From positions 62,001-126,000 of the forward strand of contig DATIGE010000047.1 in assembly GCA_035454885.1 (NCBI GenBank): a stretch of DNA of 64,000 nt, written 5' to 3'. The DNA comes from a bacterium. GTDB lineage: Bacteria > UBA10199 > JACPAL01 > GCA-016699445. Positions 36,564 to 49,235 of this stretch are shown piece after piece; within the stretch, counting starts at the first letter, position 1, and every line of letters begins with the position of its first letter. A program made the translations under genes and the position numbers. The notes beneath the pieces were generated by a model. The model saw nothing but the letters and a program-made list of their open reading frames with translations, did no database searches and was not told the origin of the DNA.

Positions 36564-37294
36564 AAGGTCAACGCCTGCTTGAGGTCGATCGTCCCTTCGT
36601 ACAACGCCCGCCCCAGAATGCAACCGCCGGCTCCGAGCTCCTTCGCTTTTTTCACGTCGTCCAGGCTTGAAAGGCCGCCGGAGGCGATGATGTGGACGCC
36701 CACGGAGTCGATCATCTTCTTCAAGCCCTCCCAGTTGGGACCCGTCATCATGCCGTCCTTGGTGATGTCCGTATACACGAGGTGCTGCAGGCCCATGCCC
36801 TCGAACTGCTGGGCGATGGCGACCGCGTCCTTGTCGCTCACGTCCTGCCAGCCGTGGATGGCGACGCGTCCGTCCTTGGCGTCCAGGGAGACCCCGATGC
36901 GGTCTTCGTATTTCACGCACAGGATCTCCACCAGGTCCGGGTCCTCGACCGCCGCGCTGCCGATGATGACGCGCCCCGCGCCCATGGTGAGGAAGATCTC
37001 CGCCGTGTCCTGTGTGCGGATGCCGCCGCCGATCTGGACCGGCAGATCGATCGAGGTCATGATCTTTTCGATTGGCCCCACGTTGACGGGCTTTCCTTCC
37101 TTGGCCCCGTTCAAGTCGACCACGTGCAGCCACTGGGCCCCGGCGTCCGCCCACTTTTGGGCCGCGTCGAGAGGATCGTCGAAGTAAACCGTGGCGTCTT
37201 CGAAGCGCCCCTGCTTCAGGCGGACGCATTTGCCGTCCAGAATGTCGATGGCGGGGTAGAGGATCACCCCGATTACTTTAAGGATTTCCGGCAT
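36557..37294 (-). CDS. hisA: ProFAR isomerase (HisA)
   Basis: A 245-residue TIM-barrel isomerase of histidine synthesis. Motifs are [18 protein letters not shown] with catalytic Asp, [63 protein letters not shown] with the second catalytic Asp, and [13 protein letters not shown]. The start at 37294 gives nine more residues than usual. A GTG at 37267 giving MILYPAIDI may be the true start; neither has a good ribosome site. It heads the hisA-hisF-cyclophilin-hisI-HIT unit. Confidence 0.94.
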   Translation of the reverse strand: MPEILKVIGVILYPAIDILDGKCVRLKQGRFEDATVYFDDPLDAAQKWADAGAQWLHVVDLNGAKEGKPVNVGPIEKIMTSIDLPVQIGGGIRTQDTAEIFLTMGAGRVIIGSAAVEDPDLVEILCVKYEDRIGVSLDAKDGRVAIHGWQDVSDKDAVAIAQQFEGMGLQHLVYTDITKDGMMTGPNWEGLKKMIDSVGVHIIASGGLSSLDDVKKAKELGAGGCILGRALYEGTIDLKQALTLC

Positions 37295-37347
37295 CCTTGC
37301 AAGAAGAATGACCGGTGGGGTAACTTCTGGAGGCTTTCCGGCCGATA

Positions 37348-38103
37348 ATGAAAAAAACCATGTCTTTCCGGCGCTTCATTCTGGGTCCCCTGGCCCTTTT
37401 CTTCCTGTCGGCCTGCCTTCCGTCCATGAGTCCGGCGGGATCTCCCGCGAACCCGGCCGGTGTCAAGGAATCCGCCGATGCCGGGACTGTTTCGCGCGCC
37501 GAGGCGCCGGAGGCGCCCGCCGCCGAGGCCGACCCGCAGATCGCTTCAAGCGATGGGGGGTTCGCGCCGAAGCCGGATGAGGCGAGCGTCCAGGATCCCG
37601 AGTTGGTGAGGGATTGGCGGGCCTTTTACGGCGACGGCCCTTGGTTGGAGCTTTCCAAGGTCGCGCCCGCTTCGCTCACGGAGGCGTCCGCCGGTCCCTT
37701 CACGCTTCATTTGGACGTCGAGCAATACGTGATGAGCACTCAAGTGATCACGGGAATGGCCTGGGTGGATGCGCCTCCGGGCATCACCATCAGACTGGTC
37801 TTGAAGCCGGAGGGAGGCGATGCGTCCCGCTTTCAGGCGGTTGATGCGAAGACGCAGAATTGCGAGGTGGAAGGCTGCGGTTATAATATGGAATTCCGGG
37901 ATCTCTCCGTCCCCGACGGGCTGATTGACGTTTACGCCTATCAGGGAGCCCTCAAACCGGACGGCACCCGTGAGACGCCTCCGGCGGACGTGACGGCCTT
38001 CTTGAACGACCCCCGGCGCCGCTATCTCGGTACCTTCTCGACGAAGCTCACCCTTCAGGACCGGACCCGCCGGAATTCGCAGATGGTCCGACCACCGCTC
38101 TAG
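37348..38103 (+). CDS. Lipoprotein of unknown function
   Basis: A 251-residue lipoprotein. The signal ends LFFLSAC at Cys23. An Ala/Pro/Glu-rich linker (about 25-80) leads to a folded domain of beta character (about 95-235), with FTLHLDVEQYVMSTQVITGMAWV and a Cys pair in CEVEGCGYNM (possible disulfide). No family recognised. It is divergent from hisA and converges with the large regulator gene, with nine bases between the stops. Confidence 0.75.
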   Translation: MKKTMSFRRFILGPLALFFLSACLPSMSPAGSPANPAGVKESADAGTVSRAEAPEAPAAEADPQIASSDGGFAPKPDEASVQDPELVRDWRAFYGDGPWLELSKVAPASLTEASAGPFTLHLDVEQYVMSTQVITGMAWVDAPPGITIRLVLKPEGGDASRFQAVDAKTQNCEVEGCGYNMEFRDLSVPDGLIDVYAYQGALKPDGTRETPPADVTAFLNDPRRRYLGTFSTKLTLQDRTRRNSQMVRPPL

Positions 38104-38112
38104 CTCCACGGC

Positions 38113-42555
<4,443 letters not shown>

Positions 42556-42560
42556 GATCG

Positions 42561-42583
42561 GCACAGTGTATACCGTACTGTGC
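42561..42583. promoter_or_regulatory. Palindrome GCACAGT-N9-ACTGTGC, candidate enhancer/operator
   Basis: Seven-base perfect arms around a nine-base centre that itself contains GTATAC. It lies directly before the regulator start and 105 bases upstream of the divergent sigma54 promoter. That is the usual distance for an enhancer bound by the Fis-type domain of a sigma54 activator. It could serve both activation and autoregulation. Inference. Confidence 0.6.
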
Positions 42584-42687
42584 ATTTGACCAAAGGATTT
42601 GCTTGCGCAGAGCGAGCAATAATCTCATCTCAAAATGACACGCGATTGAAACCTATGTAAATCTAGTGACTTATATGTTGGCCTGTG

Positions 42688-42704
42688 TTGGCACCTGAGT
42701 TGCT
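42688..42704 (+). promoter_or_regulatory. Sigma54 (-24/-12) promoter of the 42.7-45.5 kb operon
   Basis: TTGGCACCTGAGTTGCT matches TTGGCAC-N5-TTGCW without a mismatch, with the required GG-N10-GC spacing. Transcription would start near 42716, just before GGGAGG and the ATG at 42728. Confidence 0.85.
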
Positions 42705-42727
42705 ATACACCCTCCCAGGGAGGAACC

Positions 42728-43105
42728 ATGGGCATTTTAAGTGCATTGGGCGGCTTCTTCGGCGGCCCTCTCGGTTACGGGTTGGGGTCCCTGGTCGAAG
42801 GCAAGTCGAGCGCCACCGTCTCCTACGGGAAGCCCGTCGATTATTCCGAAGCGCTTCAATACGCGTCTGACAACAACAAGACGACGGCCTTGGGGCAGAT
42901 TCAAGCCCAGGGGTTTGCGTTGCAGCAGGCTTCCCTTGACCGTCAGATGCAGCTCGCCGCGCAGCTCGAACTCGGAATTGAGAAGCTCGATACGAAATTG
43001 CAGGCCTCCAAGCTGGAATACGTTCAGAGGATGACCGCCGAGGAAAACCGCCATGTCGAGAAAGTGGCCCGATCGGGGGGGATTCCGGAACCGGAGGTCA
43101 TCTGA
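42728..43105 (+). CDS. Small unknown protein with Gly-rich N terminus and coiled coil
   Basis: 125 residues. The first 25 (GILSALGGFFGGPLGYGLGSL) are glycine-rich and hydrophobic, resembling a glycine-zipper membrane-inserting segment rather than a Sec signal. Residues 50-110 are a Gln/Ala/Leu-rich coiled coil (LQQASLDRQMQLAAQLELG, EKLDTKLQASKLEYVQ). GGGAGG precedes the ATG. It is the first gene after the sigma54 promoter and is followed two bases later by the next unknown gene. No family recognised. Confidence 0.75.
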   Translation: MGILSALGGFFGGPLGYGLGSLVEGKSSATVSYGKPVDYSEALQYASDNNKTTALGQIQAQGFALQQASLDRQMQLAAQLELGIEKLDTKLQASKLEYVQRMTAEENRHVEKVARSGGIPEPEVI

Positions 43106-43107
43106 AC

Positions 43108-43722
43108 ATGAAAAAAACGAATTTACTTTTGAACGACCCTGTCCTCGACGCGCTCGATGCGCGCCTTACCATGAGCGTTCCCAGCGTCGCCGCCATCGCG
43201 TCCGCCGGACAGGCTCAGACCGGGCAGGAGATCATGGGGATGATGGCCGCGATGAGCGCGGGCCGTTCCTCGCAACCGATCGTCACAACGGGGGCTCAGG
43301 GGTCATCGGCCGGTCCGGCGATCGCAGCGGGAGTCGTCGGATTGGCCGTGGGCGGGATCGTGGGCGCCGCCTTGGCCGGTTCCTCCAAGGGGACATCGAA
43401 GAAAGCCGCTTCGTCATCCACGACCGGTCACACGCCCGTCAGCTTGACGACATTCAAGCGGCAGGCGGCGGATAAATTGGCGCCCGCGGCGATGCCGGCT
43501 CCGGCCTCGCCCCCGGTCCAGAAGGGCGAGGGACCAAGGCTTCCGGCGGCTCCGGTCCCGGAAAAGTTGCCCGTGCCTGCGCCGAAACCGGCGGTCCCCG
43601 CCGCGACGCCGCCACCGGCGCCGACCGCGTTGCCGGCACCCGTCGCCTCCCACGAGCCGATCGCCTCTTACACGCCGCCGGCCATGTCGATGGTGCCTCC
43701 CGCCGCATCAACGGGGGAATGA
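43108..43722 (+). CDS. Unknown protein with glycine-zipper segment and Pro/Ala-rich tail
   Basis: 204 residues. After a Met/Ala-rich N-terminal region (IMGMMAAMSAG), residues 70-92 form a glycine-zipper hydrophobic helix (IAAGVVGLAVGGIVGAALAG). The second half is a long Pro/Ala-rich tail (PAPASPPVQKGEGPRLP, then repeated Pro-Ala-Pro units) that is probably extended. There is no Sec signal. The gene is two bases after the previous one. The tail could span a wall or serve as a flexible export linker. Function unknown. Confidence 0.72.
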   Translation: MKKTNLLLNDPVLDALDARLTMSVPSVAAIASAGQAQTGQEIMGMMAAMSAGRSSQPIVTTGAQGSSAGPAIAAGVVGLAVGGIVGAALAGSSKGTSKKAASSSTTGHTPVSLTTFKRQAADKLAPAAMPAPASPPVQKGEGPRLPAAPVPEKLPVPAPKPAVPAATPPPAPTALPAPVASHEPIASYTPPAMSMVPPAASTGE

Positions 43723-43748
43723 GGAAAATAATTAACGAAGGAGGACTT

Positions 43749-44768
43749 ATGTCTGGACTGACATGTGGAGATCGTGGGCAGGAAAATTTGGGGGACTCCC
43801 TCTGCAAGTCACCGGACGACCATCCCGATCCGAATCAACGCGGGCTCGTCACCTATCGTGACGGCCGCGTGGCGGCGGTCATTCGCAGCGAGGGCGGGAA
43901 TACGGTCTTCGCAGGCCCCAAGGGGACGGGGGAAATCACCGTCGCCGATTTGGGAACGGCCGCGATCACCCTCATGCGCACCATGGCGGGCGGCGAGATC
44001 GGAGACTGCGCCGCCCGCGACAAGGGCGGTCTGTCGTTCTCCGCGTTGCAGAACGTTTACAACGGTTCACCAATCACCTGGTCGCAATCGCATTTGGCCG
44101 TCCTCTACCGAGCTCTGGGTCAGTCGACTGGGCAATCCGGCAACGCCTTCTTCTGTTCGAACCGCGAGAACGCCGGCGGCATGGTCGTCAACAACGACAC
44201 CTTTCACCGCCCGGCCCTGCTGGCGGCGATCAATGCGTTGGCCGAAAACCGCGGCAAGTTCCCGGAACTGGACGACGACCACCATGGCGCCATGCTTCAA
44301 TCACTCCGCGCCGCCGCCGGCGTGCCGGAATCGCAATCGCCGTGGGACCAGATCAAGGGTGTCATGGGATATCTCTTCGGCGGTCTCTTCGTCTTCATCG
44401 TCGGCGGCGCCGGCTCTCATTTTCTGACGGAGTGGCTCAAAAAGTTCGGCGGTCCCAAGGACCCTCCCGGCGGCGATGCGAAAAAGCCGGGCGGTGATGT
44501 CTCCCGGAAGCCCGAACCGGCGACGCCCGTGGCGAAGCGCGAAGGCGGGCCGGATCTCGGGGCCGTCATCTCGGGATCCCTCCTGGGCGTGGGGGGATTG
44601 GTTTTCGCGAAGGCCCTCTCCGTCGTGGGCCGGGCTCCAGCCGCGCCAGGTCTTGTGCCGCAAGGAGCGCTCGGAAGCGGGCCGATCATCGTTCCCAAAA
44701 TCAAGTCCGAAAACGGTTGCGAGCGATGGCCCTGGGAAGACGAAAAGAAGTGCGGCGGCGGCGCCTAG
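43749..44768 (+). CDS. Unknown membrane protein with N-terminal globular domain
   Basis: 339 residues from the ATG with AAGGAGG upstream. Residues 1-195 look globular and contain several Cys (TCGDRGQ, LCKSPDDHPDPNQRG, GDCAARDKGG, FFCSNREN), possibly disulfides or metal ligands. A membrane helix at about 200-222 (VMGYLFGGLFVFIVGGAG) and a second hydrophobic segment at about 275-297 (VISGSLLGVGGLVFAKAL) flank a Lys/Pro/Gly-rich loop. The end is charged with two Cys. Third gene of the sigma54 unit. No family recognised. Confidence 0.72.
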   Translation: MSGLTCGDRGQENLGDSLCKSPDDHPDPNQRGLVTYRDGRVAAVIRSEGGNTVFAGPKGTGEITVADLGTAAITLMRTMAGGEIGDCAARDKGGLSFSALQNVYNGSPITWSQSHLAVLYRALGQSTGQSGNAFFCSNRENAGGMVVNNDTFHRPALLAAINALAENRGKFPELDDDHHGAMLQSLRAAAGVPESQSPWDQIKGVMGYLFGGLFVFIVGGAGSHFLTEWLKKFGGPKDPPGGDAKKPGGDVSRKPEPATPVAKREGGPDLGAVISGSLLGVGGLVFAKALSVVGRAPAAPGLVPQGALGSGPIIVPKIKSENGCERWPWEDEKKCGGGA

Positions 44769-44776
44769 GAGAAAAC

Positions 44777-45001
44777 ATGAAAGACATTCCATTGCGCATC
44801 GCAACCATCGAGGAATATCTGGGAAACCGGATCACGGGCTTTGAGGCCGGCCGTCGCCTGGGTCTGCATCGCGTTTCGTTTTGGAGGATCTTGAAAAAAT
44901 ACGAATCCGCGGGACCCCGGGGGCTCGAGCACGGGCTTCGGGGACGGCCATCGAACAACGCGAAGATCCATAGAGACTCTGAAAACAGGGAGATGACATG
45001 A
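44777..45001 (+). CDS. Small HTH protein resembling a transposase N-terminal domain
   Basis: 74 residues from the ATG after AGGAGA. IATIEEYLGNRITGFEAGRRLGLHRVSFWRILKKYESAGPRGLEHGLRGRPSN has the form of the HTH_29/IS481-type domain that begins many transposases, including the terminal G-L-x-x-G-L-R-G-R-P-S. No catalytic domain follows, so it is either a domesticated DNA-binding domain or a truncated transposase. It overlaps the next gene by ATGA and follows the previous stop by eight bases, so it is embedded in the operon as if functional. Confidence 0.7.
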   Translation: MKDIPLRIATIEEYLGNRITGFEAGRRLGLHRVSFWRILKKYESAGPRGLEHGLRGRPSNNAKIHRDSENREMT

Positions 45002-45513
45002 AAAAAATAGCGCTCTTTTTTTTCCTGATCCCCATGGCCCTGCACGCCGCCGAAGGCGGCCGGAAGGGCAGGCTCGACGTCGGGGCCGACCTTGGAATCG
45101 GCGTTCGCTCGCCGGCTCGCGGGATCGTCCAGCTGCATTTCGGCGGGTTCCCGGCGAATAACATCCGCCTCGGCGTCACGGGCGATTTCCAGATCGGCGA
45201 TTCACCCTATGAAGGTATCGTCGGCTTATCGTTCGGATTCGGCGGGCTGTTTCACTATTACTTCGACCTCTCCGGATCGAGAATTGCACCGTTCGTGGGC
45301 GCCGGCCTCGGTTGGCGGCATCTCATCGCGGAGGATTACGACCTGAACGAATTGGACGCGACCCTCACGGAGGCTGGCGTTTCGATCCCGATCGGCGCCA
45401 AGGGGCGCTTCGTCTATGAGCCGCGGGCGTCGTTTCATTACATCCGCGGAGGCGGAGAGAATTCCTGGGACGTGAGAGTCTTCCCGGCGTCGTTCTCATT
45501 GAGAATCCTCTGA
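44998..45513 (+). CDS. Predicted outer-membrane beta-barrel protein
   Basis: 171 residues. The signal peptide is MKKIALFFFLIPMALHAA. Alternating hydrophobic strands follow (LDVGADLGIGVR, IVQLHFGGF, NIRLGVTGDFQIG, LFHYYFDLSG, IAPFVGAGLGWRHL), ending with an aromatic/hydrophobic strand FPASFSLRIL as in eight-stranded barrels. It is coupled to the small HTH gene by ATGA and is probably the last gene of the sigma54 unit. Function unknown. Confidence 0.7.
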   Translation: MKKIALFFFLIPMALHAAEGGRKGRLDVGADLGIGVRSPARGIVQLHFGGFPANNIRLGVTGDFQIGDSPYEGIVGLSFGFGGLFHYYFDLSGSRIAPFVGAGLGWRHLIAEDYDLNELDATLTEAGVSIPIGAKGRFVYEPRASFHYIRGGGENSWDVRVFPASFSLRIL

Positions 45514-45680
45514 ATCGGGTCTTGCGCACGCCGGCCGCATCGACATGATTCCCGATGGGTGGTCCGCCTGGGCGTTCTGGACCTGGCCCGGGAGGGCGGG
45601 AGCCTTTCCTTCGCCTGCGTCGCCACGGGGATGAGGGGGGTTGGCTGCAATGATGAATCAACTTTTACGAGGAGCATCAC

Positions 45681-46202
45681 ATGAAAAGAATGATGATAAG
45701 GCGGTTTCTACGAATCACTCTCTTGGCGCCGGGCCTGTTGCTGCTGGTCCAAGGCCATCTTCACGCTCAAACCCTGATCAAGAATTACCTGCGGGATCAA
45801 CGGGCCCTCACGGCCGTGACGCCTCCGGCATCATCGGAGGAACCGGCAACGCACTATCGATACGTCATCGATCGCGTCGAGGGCGTGACCGAAGTGCTTC
45901 AAAAAAATTGCGAGGAAGCCTCGCCCTGCCTGTATTTTGGCCCGCTGGTGAGGGCCTCCAAGGATTTCCTCGGGAGCGGCGGAACCAAGACCGGATCGGA
46001 GCCCTTCAACCGCAGGCTGGAAATGAAATTCGTCTTTCCGCCGGATGCCGCCTCGGCGGCCGCGACCGCTGCCCAGTTGGACGGATGCCGGAAGATGTTT
46101 CAGATGAAAATGGGTGACCCCCTGCACTACCGCCTGGAGGTCACGCAGCCGGTTTCGGAAGAGACTTCGTTTACGTGCGAGATCGTCGAAACGACGCGGT
46201 AG
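45681..46202 (+). CDS. Secreted protein of unknown function
   Basis: 173 residues with a signal peptide (about 1-29, LLLLVQGHLHAQ). The mature part contains four Cys (NCEEASPC, DGCRKM, FTCEIV) that could form two disulfides. GAGGAG precedes the ATG. The 167 bases upstream, to 45514, hold no recognisable gene or promoter. It may be expressed with the upstream operon or alone. No family recognised. Confidence 0.7.
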   Translation: MKRMMIRRFLRITLLAPGLLLLVQGHLHAQTLIKNYLRDQRALTAVTPPASSEEPATHYRYVIDRVEGVTEVLQKNCEEASPCLYFGPLVRASKDFLGSGGTKTGSEPFNRRLEMKFVFPPDAASAAATAAQLDGCRKMFQMKMGDPLHYRLEVTQPVSEETSFTCEIVETTR

Positions 46203-46267
46203 AGACCCCGATTGAAAGCCTGATTTTCCCTTTACACTCCGAATCCTTCCGCTAACCTCGCGCCTCC

Positions 46268-47014
46268 ATGGCGCCTCAAGATTCGATCGTCCGCGCCCGC
46301 GACCTGGTGAAGCGCTACGACGGCTTTACCGCCGTCGACGGGATCTCCTTCGACGTCCGGAAGGGCGAGTGTTTTGGTTTTCTCGGACCCAACGGGGCGG
46401 GCAAGACGACGACGATGCGGATGATTTACGGCTTCTCCGCACCGACTTCCGGCGCGCTCGAGGTCCTCGGGATGCCCGTTTCACAGAACGCGCGCGCCAT
46501 CAAGCGGCGCGTCGGCATCGCCCCGCAGGAGCTGAGCCTCGACCCGGACCTTTTGGTGCTCCAGAACCTTCTCATCTACGCGAGCTATTTCGACATCCCC
46601 AAGGCCGAGGCGCGGAAGCGGGCCGACGAGCTGCTTCAATTCTTCCATCTCCTCGATAAGAAGAACGAGAAGCTCGACCACCTCTCCGGCGGCATGAAGC
46701 GGCGGCTCTTGGTCGCCCGCGCCCTCATCAACAAGCCGGAGGTCTTGGTCCTTGACGAGCCGACGACGGGCCTGGATCCCCAGTCCCGCCACGACATGTG
46801 GGAGCGCGTGCGGGATCTGAAGAGGCAGGGCGTCACGACGATCCTCACCACGCACTATATGGAGGAGGCCGAGGAGCTCTGCGACCGGATCGTCCTGATC
46901 GACCACGGCAAGATCGTGGAGGAGGGGAGGCCCGACGACCTCATCGCCAAACACAAGGTCGACAGCCTCGAGGCCGTCTTCCTCAAACTGACCGGTGAGC
47001 ATTTGAGGGATTGA
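46268..47014 (+). CDS. ABC-2 exporter ATP-binding protein (NodI-like)
   Basis: 248 residues with all ABC motifs: Walker A GPNGAGKTTTMRM (about 41-53), Q-loop APQELSLDPDL, signature HLSGGMKRRLL (about 138-148), Walker [13 protein letters not shown] (about 159-170) and H-loop TTHYMEEAEELC. It closely resembles NodI-type and DrrA-type ATPases. The permease follows six bases later. Substrate unknown; lipid, polysaccharide or drug export are all known for the family. Confidence 0.92.
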   Translation: MAPQDSIVRARDLVKRYDGFTAVDGISFDVRKGECFGFLGPNGAGKTTTMRMIYGFSAPTSGALEVLGMPVSQNARAIKRRVGIAPQELSLDPDLLVLQNLLIYASYFDIPKAEARKRADELLQFFHLLDKKNEKLDHLSGGMKRRLLVARALINKPEVLVLDEPTTGLDPQSRHDMWERVRDLKRQGVTTILTTHYMEEAEELCDRIVLIDHGKIVEEGRPDDLIAKHKVDSLEAVFLKLTGEHLRD

Positions 47015-47020
47015 CGAATC

Positions 47021-47794
47021 ATGACGATCTTCATCCGATACGCATTTAAAGTCTGGTACCGCGATTTTCTCGTTTGGACACGCTACTGGTGGACGAGCCT
47101 CATCGGTGGCCTCGGCGAGCCCGTGCTCTACTTTCTGGCGATGGGCTACGGCCTGGGCTCCTTCGTGAAGGACATCCAGGGATACCCCTACGTCCAGTTC
47201 CTGGCGCCGGGTCTCATATGTTCCACGATCATGCACAGCGCCTCGTTCGAGACGACCTACAGCTCCTACACGCGGATGGCGATCCAGAAGACCTACCATT
47301 CGATCGCGGTGACCCCCATCAACGTGGGCGAAGTCATCGCCGGCGAGATCCTCTGGGGCGCGACCAAGGCGATGCTTTCAGGCGGAATCATGCTCGTCGC
47401 GGTGATCGCGATGGGCATCCTTCCTCAGGAATACCTGCCGAACCTGGTTTTCCTGATCCCATTGCTCGTCGTCGAAGCCATCCTCTTCTCGGCGCTGGGG
47501 ATGCTGATGACCTCCTTTGCGAAGGACTACGATTTCTTCACTTACTATTTCACCCTGGGTCTCGAGCCGATGTTCCTCTTTTCCGGCACGTTCTTTCCGC
47601 TCGATTCCCTGCCGCCTCTCGTGCAGAAGGCGGCGCTTTTTTTGCCGCTCGCCAGCCCCGTGGCACTCGCGCGGAGCCTCGTCCTGGGGGTCGCGTATCC
47701 CCACGGTCTCTGGGAAATCCTCTGGCCGTTGATCCTGATGGCAGCCATCTCGGCCTGGGCGATTCAAAGAATGGTCAGGAGGCTCATGGTATGA
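47021..47794 (+). CDS. ABC-2 type permease (NodJ-like)
   Basis: A 257-residue inner-membrane protein with about six transmembrane segments. The N-terminal WYRDFLVWTRYWWTSLIGGLGEPVLYFLAMGYGLG, the MHSASFETTYSSYTRM region and the C-terminal FSGTFFPLDSLPPLVQKAALFLPLASPVALAR match the NodJ/ABC-2 family. It partners the ATPase just upstream. Its stop overlaps the start of a short frameshifted gene (ATGA). Confidence 0.9.
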   Translation: MTIFIRYAFKVWYRDFLVWTRYWWTSLIGGLGEPVLYFLAMGYGLGSFVKDIQGYPYVQFLAPGLICSTIMHSASFETTYSSYTRMAIQKTYHSIAVTPINVGEVIAGEILWGATKAMLSGGIMLVAVIAMGILPQEYLPNLVFLIPLLVVEAILFSALGMLMTSFAKDYDFFTYYFTLGLEPMFLFSGTFFPLDSLPPLVQKAALFLPLASPVALARSLVLGVAYPHGLWEILWPLILMAAISAWAIQRMVRRLMV

Positions 47795-47924
47795 AGATCA
47801 AGACGTTGCTGTTCGCAGTCTTGCCCTGTCCTCGTCCGCCGAGGCCGGCGACGATTCAACTCCATTCAGAAGGGCCTTTGAGGTGATGAGGGAATGTTTC
47901 ATGATCCCGAACTCAAGGGCATGA
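47791..47924 (+). pseudogene. Frameshifted small secreted protein after the ABC permease
   Basis: The ATG overlaps the permease stop (ATGA). As read, it encodes 31 residues ending at 47886. Shifting frame once near 47821 gives a signal peptide (MKIKTLLFAV then ALSSSAEA) and a 25-residue mature part (GDDSTPFRRAFEVMRECFM and on) ending at 47924. The restored signal suggests a single-base indel or a sequencing error in a small exported protein. Confidence 0.5.
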
Positions 47925-48350
47925 GGGCATCGGTTTGCCTGCCTCCTTCAGTTTCACTCCGTCCCAGTGCACCGGCCTCCAAGTCCCTTCGTCGTCGCCC
48001 TTGCGCAAGTAGTAGAGCCCCTGGTCGCCCGGGTCCAGGCTCGCGTCTTGGTCACCCACGCACCCGCGCTTGTAGTCCTTGTGAAAGATCACGACCGGCA
48101 GGACGTCGCCGGGCTTGGCCTTGCCCATGCAGACTTTCGTGACCGTCAAGGCGGCCGTGTACTTGACCGTATCCGCGCAGTCGTTGCTCTCGACAATACC
48201 CCCGTTCTGTCTCTTGCCGCCCACGCCGCCCAGCACGATGAGGTCGGACTGCTCCTTCAACATCTTCGCCCCGAAGGGGGGCGTGAGCGCCTGGGCCGTC
48301 GTCGAAATGAAAGTAACGAGCCCGGCGATCAGACCGAAACGTTTGATCAT
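47913..48350 (-). CDS. Secreted protein of unknown function
   Basis: 145 residues with a signal peptide (about 1-22, cut after AQA). The mature part includes KEQSDLIVLGGVGG and a likely beta-sandwich (VKYTAALTVTKVCMGKAKPGDVLPVVIFHKDY) with Cys residues that could pair. The G-D-x-L-x-V and GDQGLYYLRK phrasing recalls small beta-sandwich proteins that follow a metallo-protein, but no family is claimed. GGGAGG lies upstream of the ATG. It is convergent to the ABC genes, overlapping the frameshifted remnant by 12 bases. The 135 bases upstream contain no gene. Confidence 0.7.
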   Translation of the reverse strand: MIKRFGLIAGLVTFISTTAQALTPPFGAKMLKEQSDLIVLGGVGGKRQNGGIVESNDCADTVKYTAALTVTKVCMGKAKPGDVLPVVIFHKDYKRGCVGDQDASLDPGDQGLYYLRKGDDEGTWRPVHWDGVKLKEAGKPMPSCP

Positions 48351-48485
48351 GCCGTCCTCCCGAGTGAAGCAATCCTATATCTTACGCAGTCGATGTCATG
48401 TGGTAAATGTCTCCCCTGATCAAAGCAAAAACTCTACCGGGCGCCGTGTCCCAAGGAGCTTGAATGGCCCGGAATGATCGGGGGA

Positions 48486-49235
48486 TCAGTTCGTCACGAG
48501 ATGATCTTTCTTCACCCAGCCTTTCTTTCCATCCGCCAGTTCCATCGCCACCCAGCCCGACTCCTCGCGCTCAAGAAGAGAGACTTCGGCGCCTTCATGA
48601 AGCTCGAAGAGCAGGACATTCGCCTCGCCCGGCCCGGAATAAACCTTCGCCTCCGGCGAGACGACGCCGATGGGACGTTCAAGAAACTCCTTCTGGATCA
48701 GTGAGGCGGCCATCAGAAGGAGGCCGGCGCCCACGATCCAAGACGACCAGCGAAGGAGGTCCTTTTTCCAATAGAGGCGGGCGGCGGCGACGGACCAGAA
48801 ACCGAACCAGAGACCCATGAAGCCGAACCAGTTCTCCCGGCGGCTCATCCGGCCCGCGAGGTCTTGCAGGATTCTGACGGCCAGATTGCGGTGTCGCGGC
48901 TCGATCCGGTCGGTCGCGCGGGCCCGGAGGTAGGCGAGATTCGCCTCGAGGTCCGGGTCCCTGGGTTTTAACCTCGCCGCCAACCGATACTGGAAGAGGG
49001 CTTCCCCGACCTTCCCCTGGCGAAATAGCGCCTGTCCGAGGTTCCCATGGATCGCACCGTTTTCGATCCCCTGCTCCAGGAGCGAACGGTAGCCTTGGGC
49101 GGCTTGATCGTAATGGCCGTCGTCCATGGCCTGGTTGGCGCCGTGAAGGATCTCTTCGGGCGTTTGCGGAACGGCGGCGAAGGCGAACGCGCCGGCCCGG
49201 CAGAGGAAGAACAGCGCCAGGGTCAGTCGCTTCAT
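48486..49235 (-). CDS. batE: BatE-like TPR and SH3 domain membrane protein
   Basis: 249 residues from the ATG preceded by AAAGGAG. A signal peptide (1-20), TPR helices (about 25-110; QAAQGYRSLLEQG, IHGNLGQALFRQGKVGEALFQYRLAARLKP), two membrane segments (about 140-185) and a C-terminal bacterial SH3 domain (about 190-248; AKVYSGPGEANVLLFELHEGAEVSLLE). This is the architecture of BatE proteins closing aerotolerance (Bat) operons. It overlaps batD by ATGA. Confidence 0.8.
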   Translation of the reverse strand: MKRLTLALFFLCRAGAFAFAAVPQTPEEILHGANQAMDDGHYDQAAQGYRSLLEQGIENGAIHGNLGQALFRQGKVGEALFQYRLAARLKPRDPDLEANLAYLRARATDRIEPRHRNLAVRILQDLAGRMSRRENWFGFMGLWFGFWSVAAARLYWKKDLLRWSSWIVGAGLLLMAASLIQKEFLERPIGVVSPEAKVYSGPGEANVLLFELHEGAEVSLLEREESGWVAMELADGKKGWVKKDHLVTN

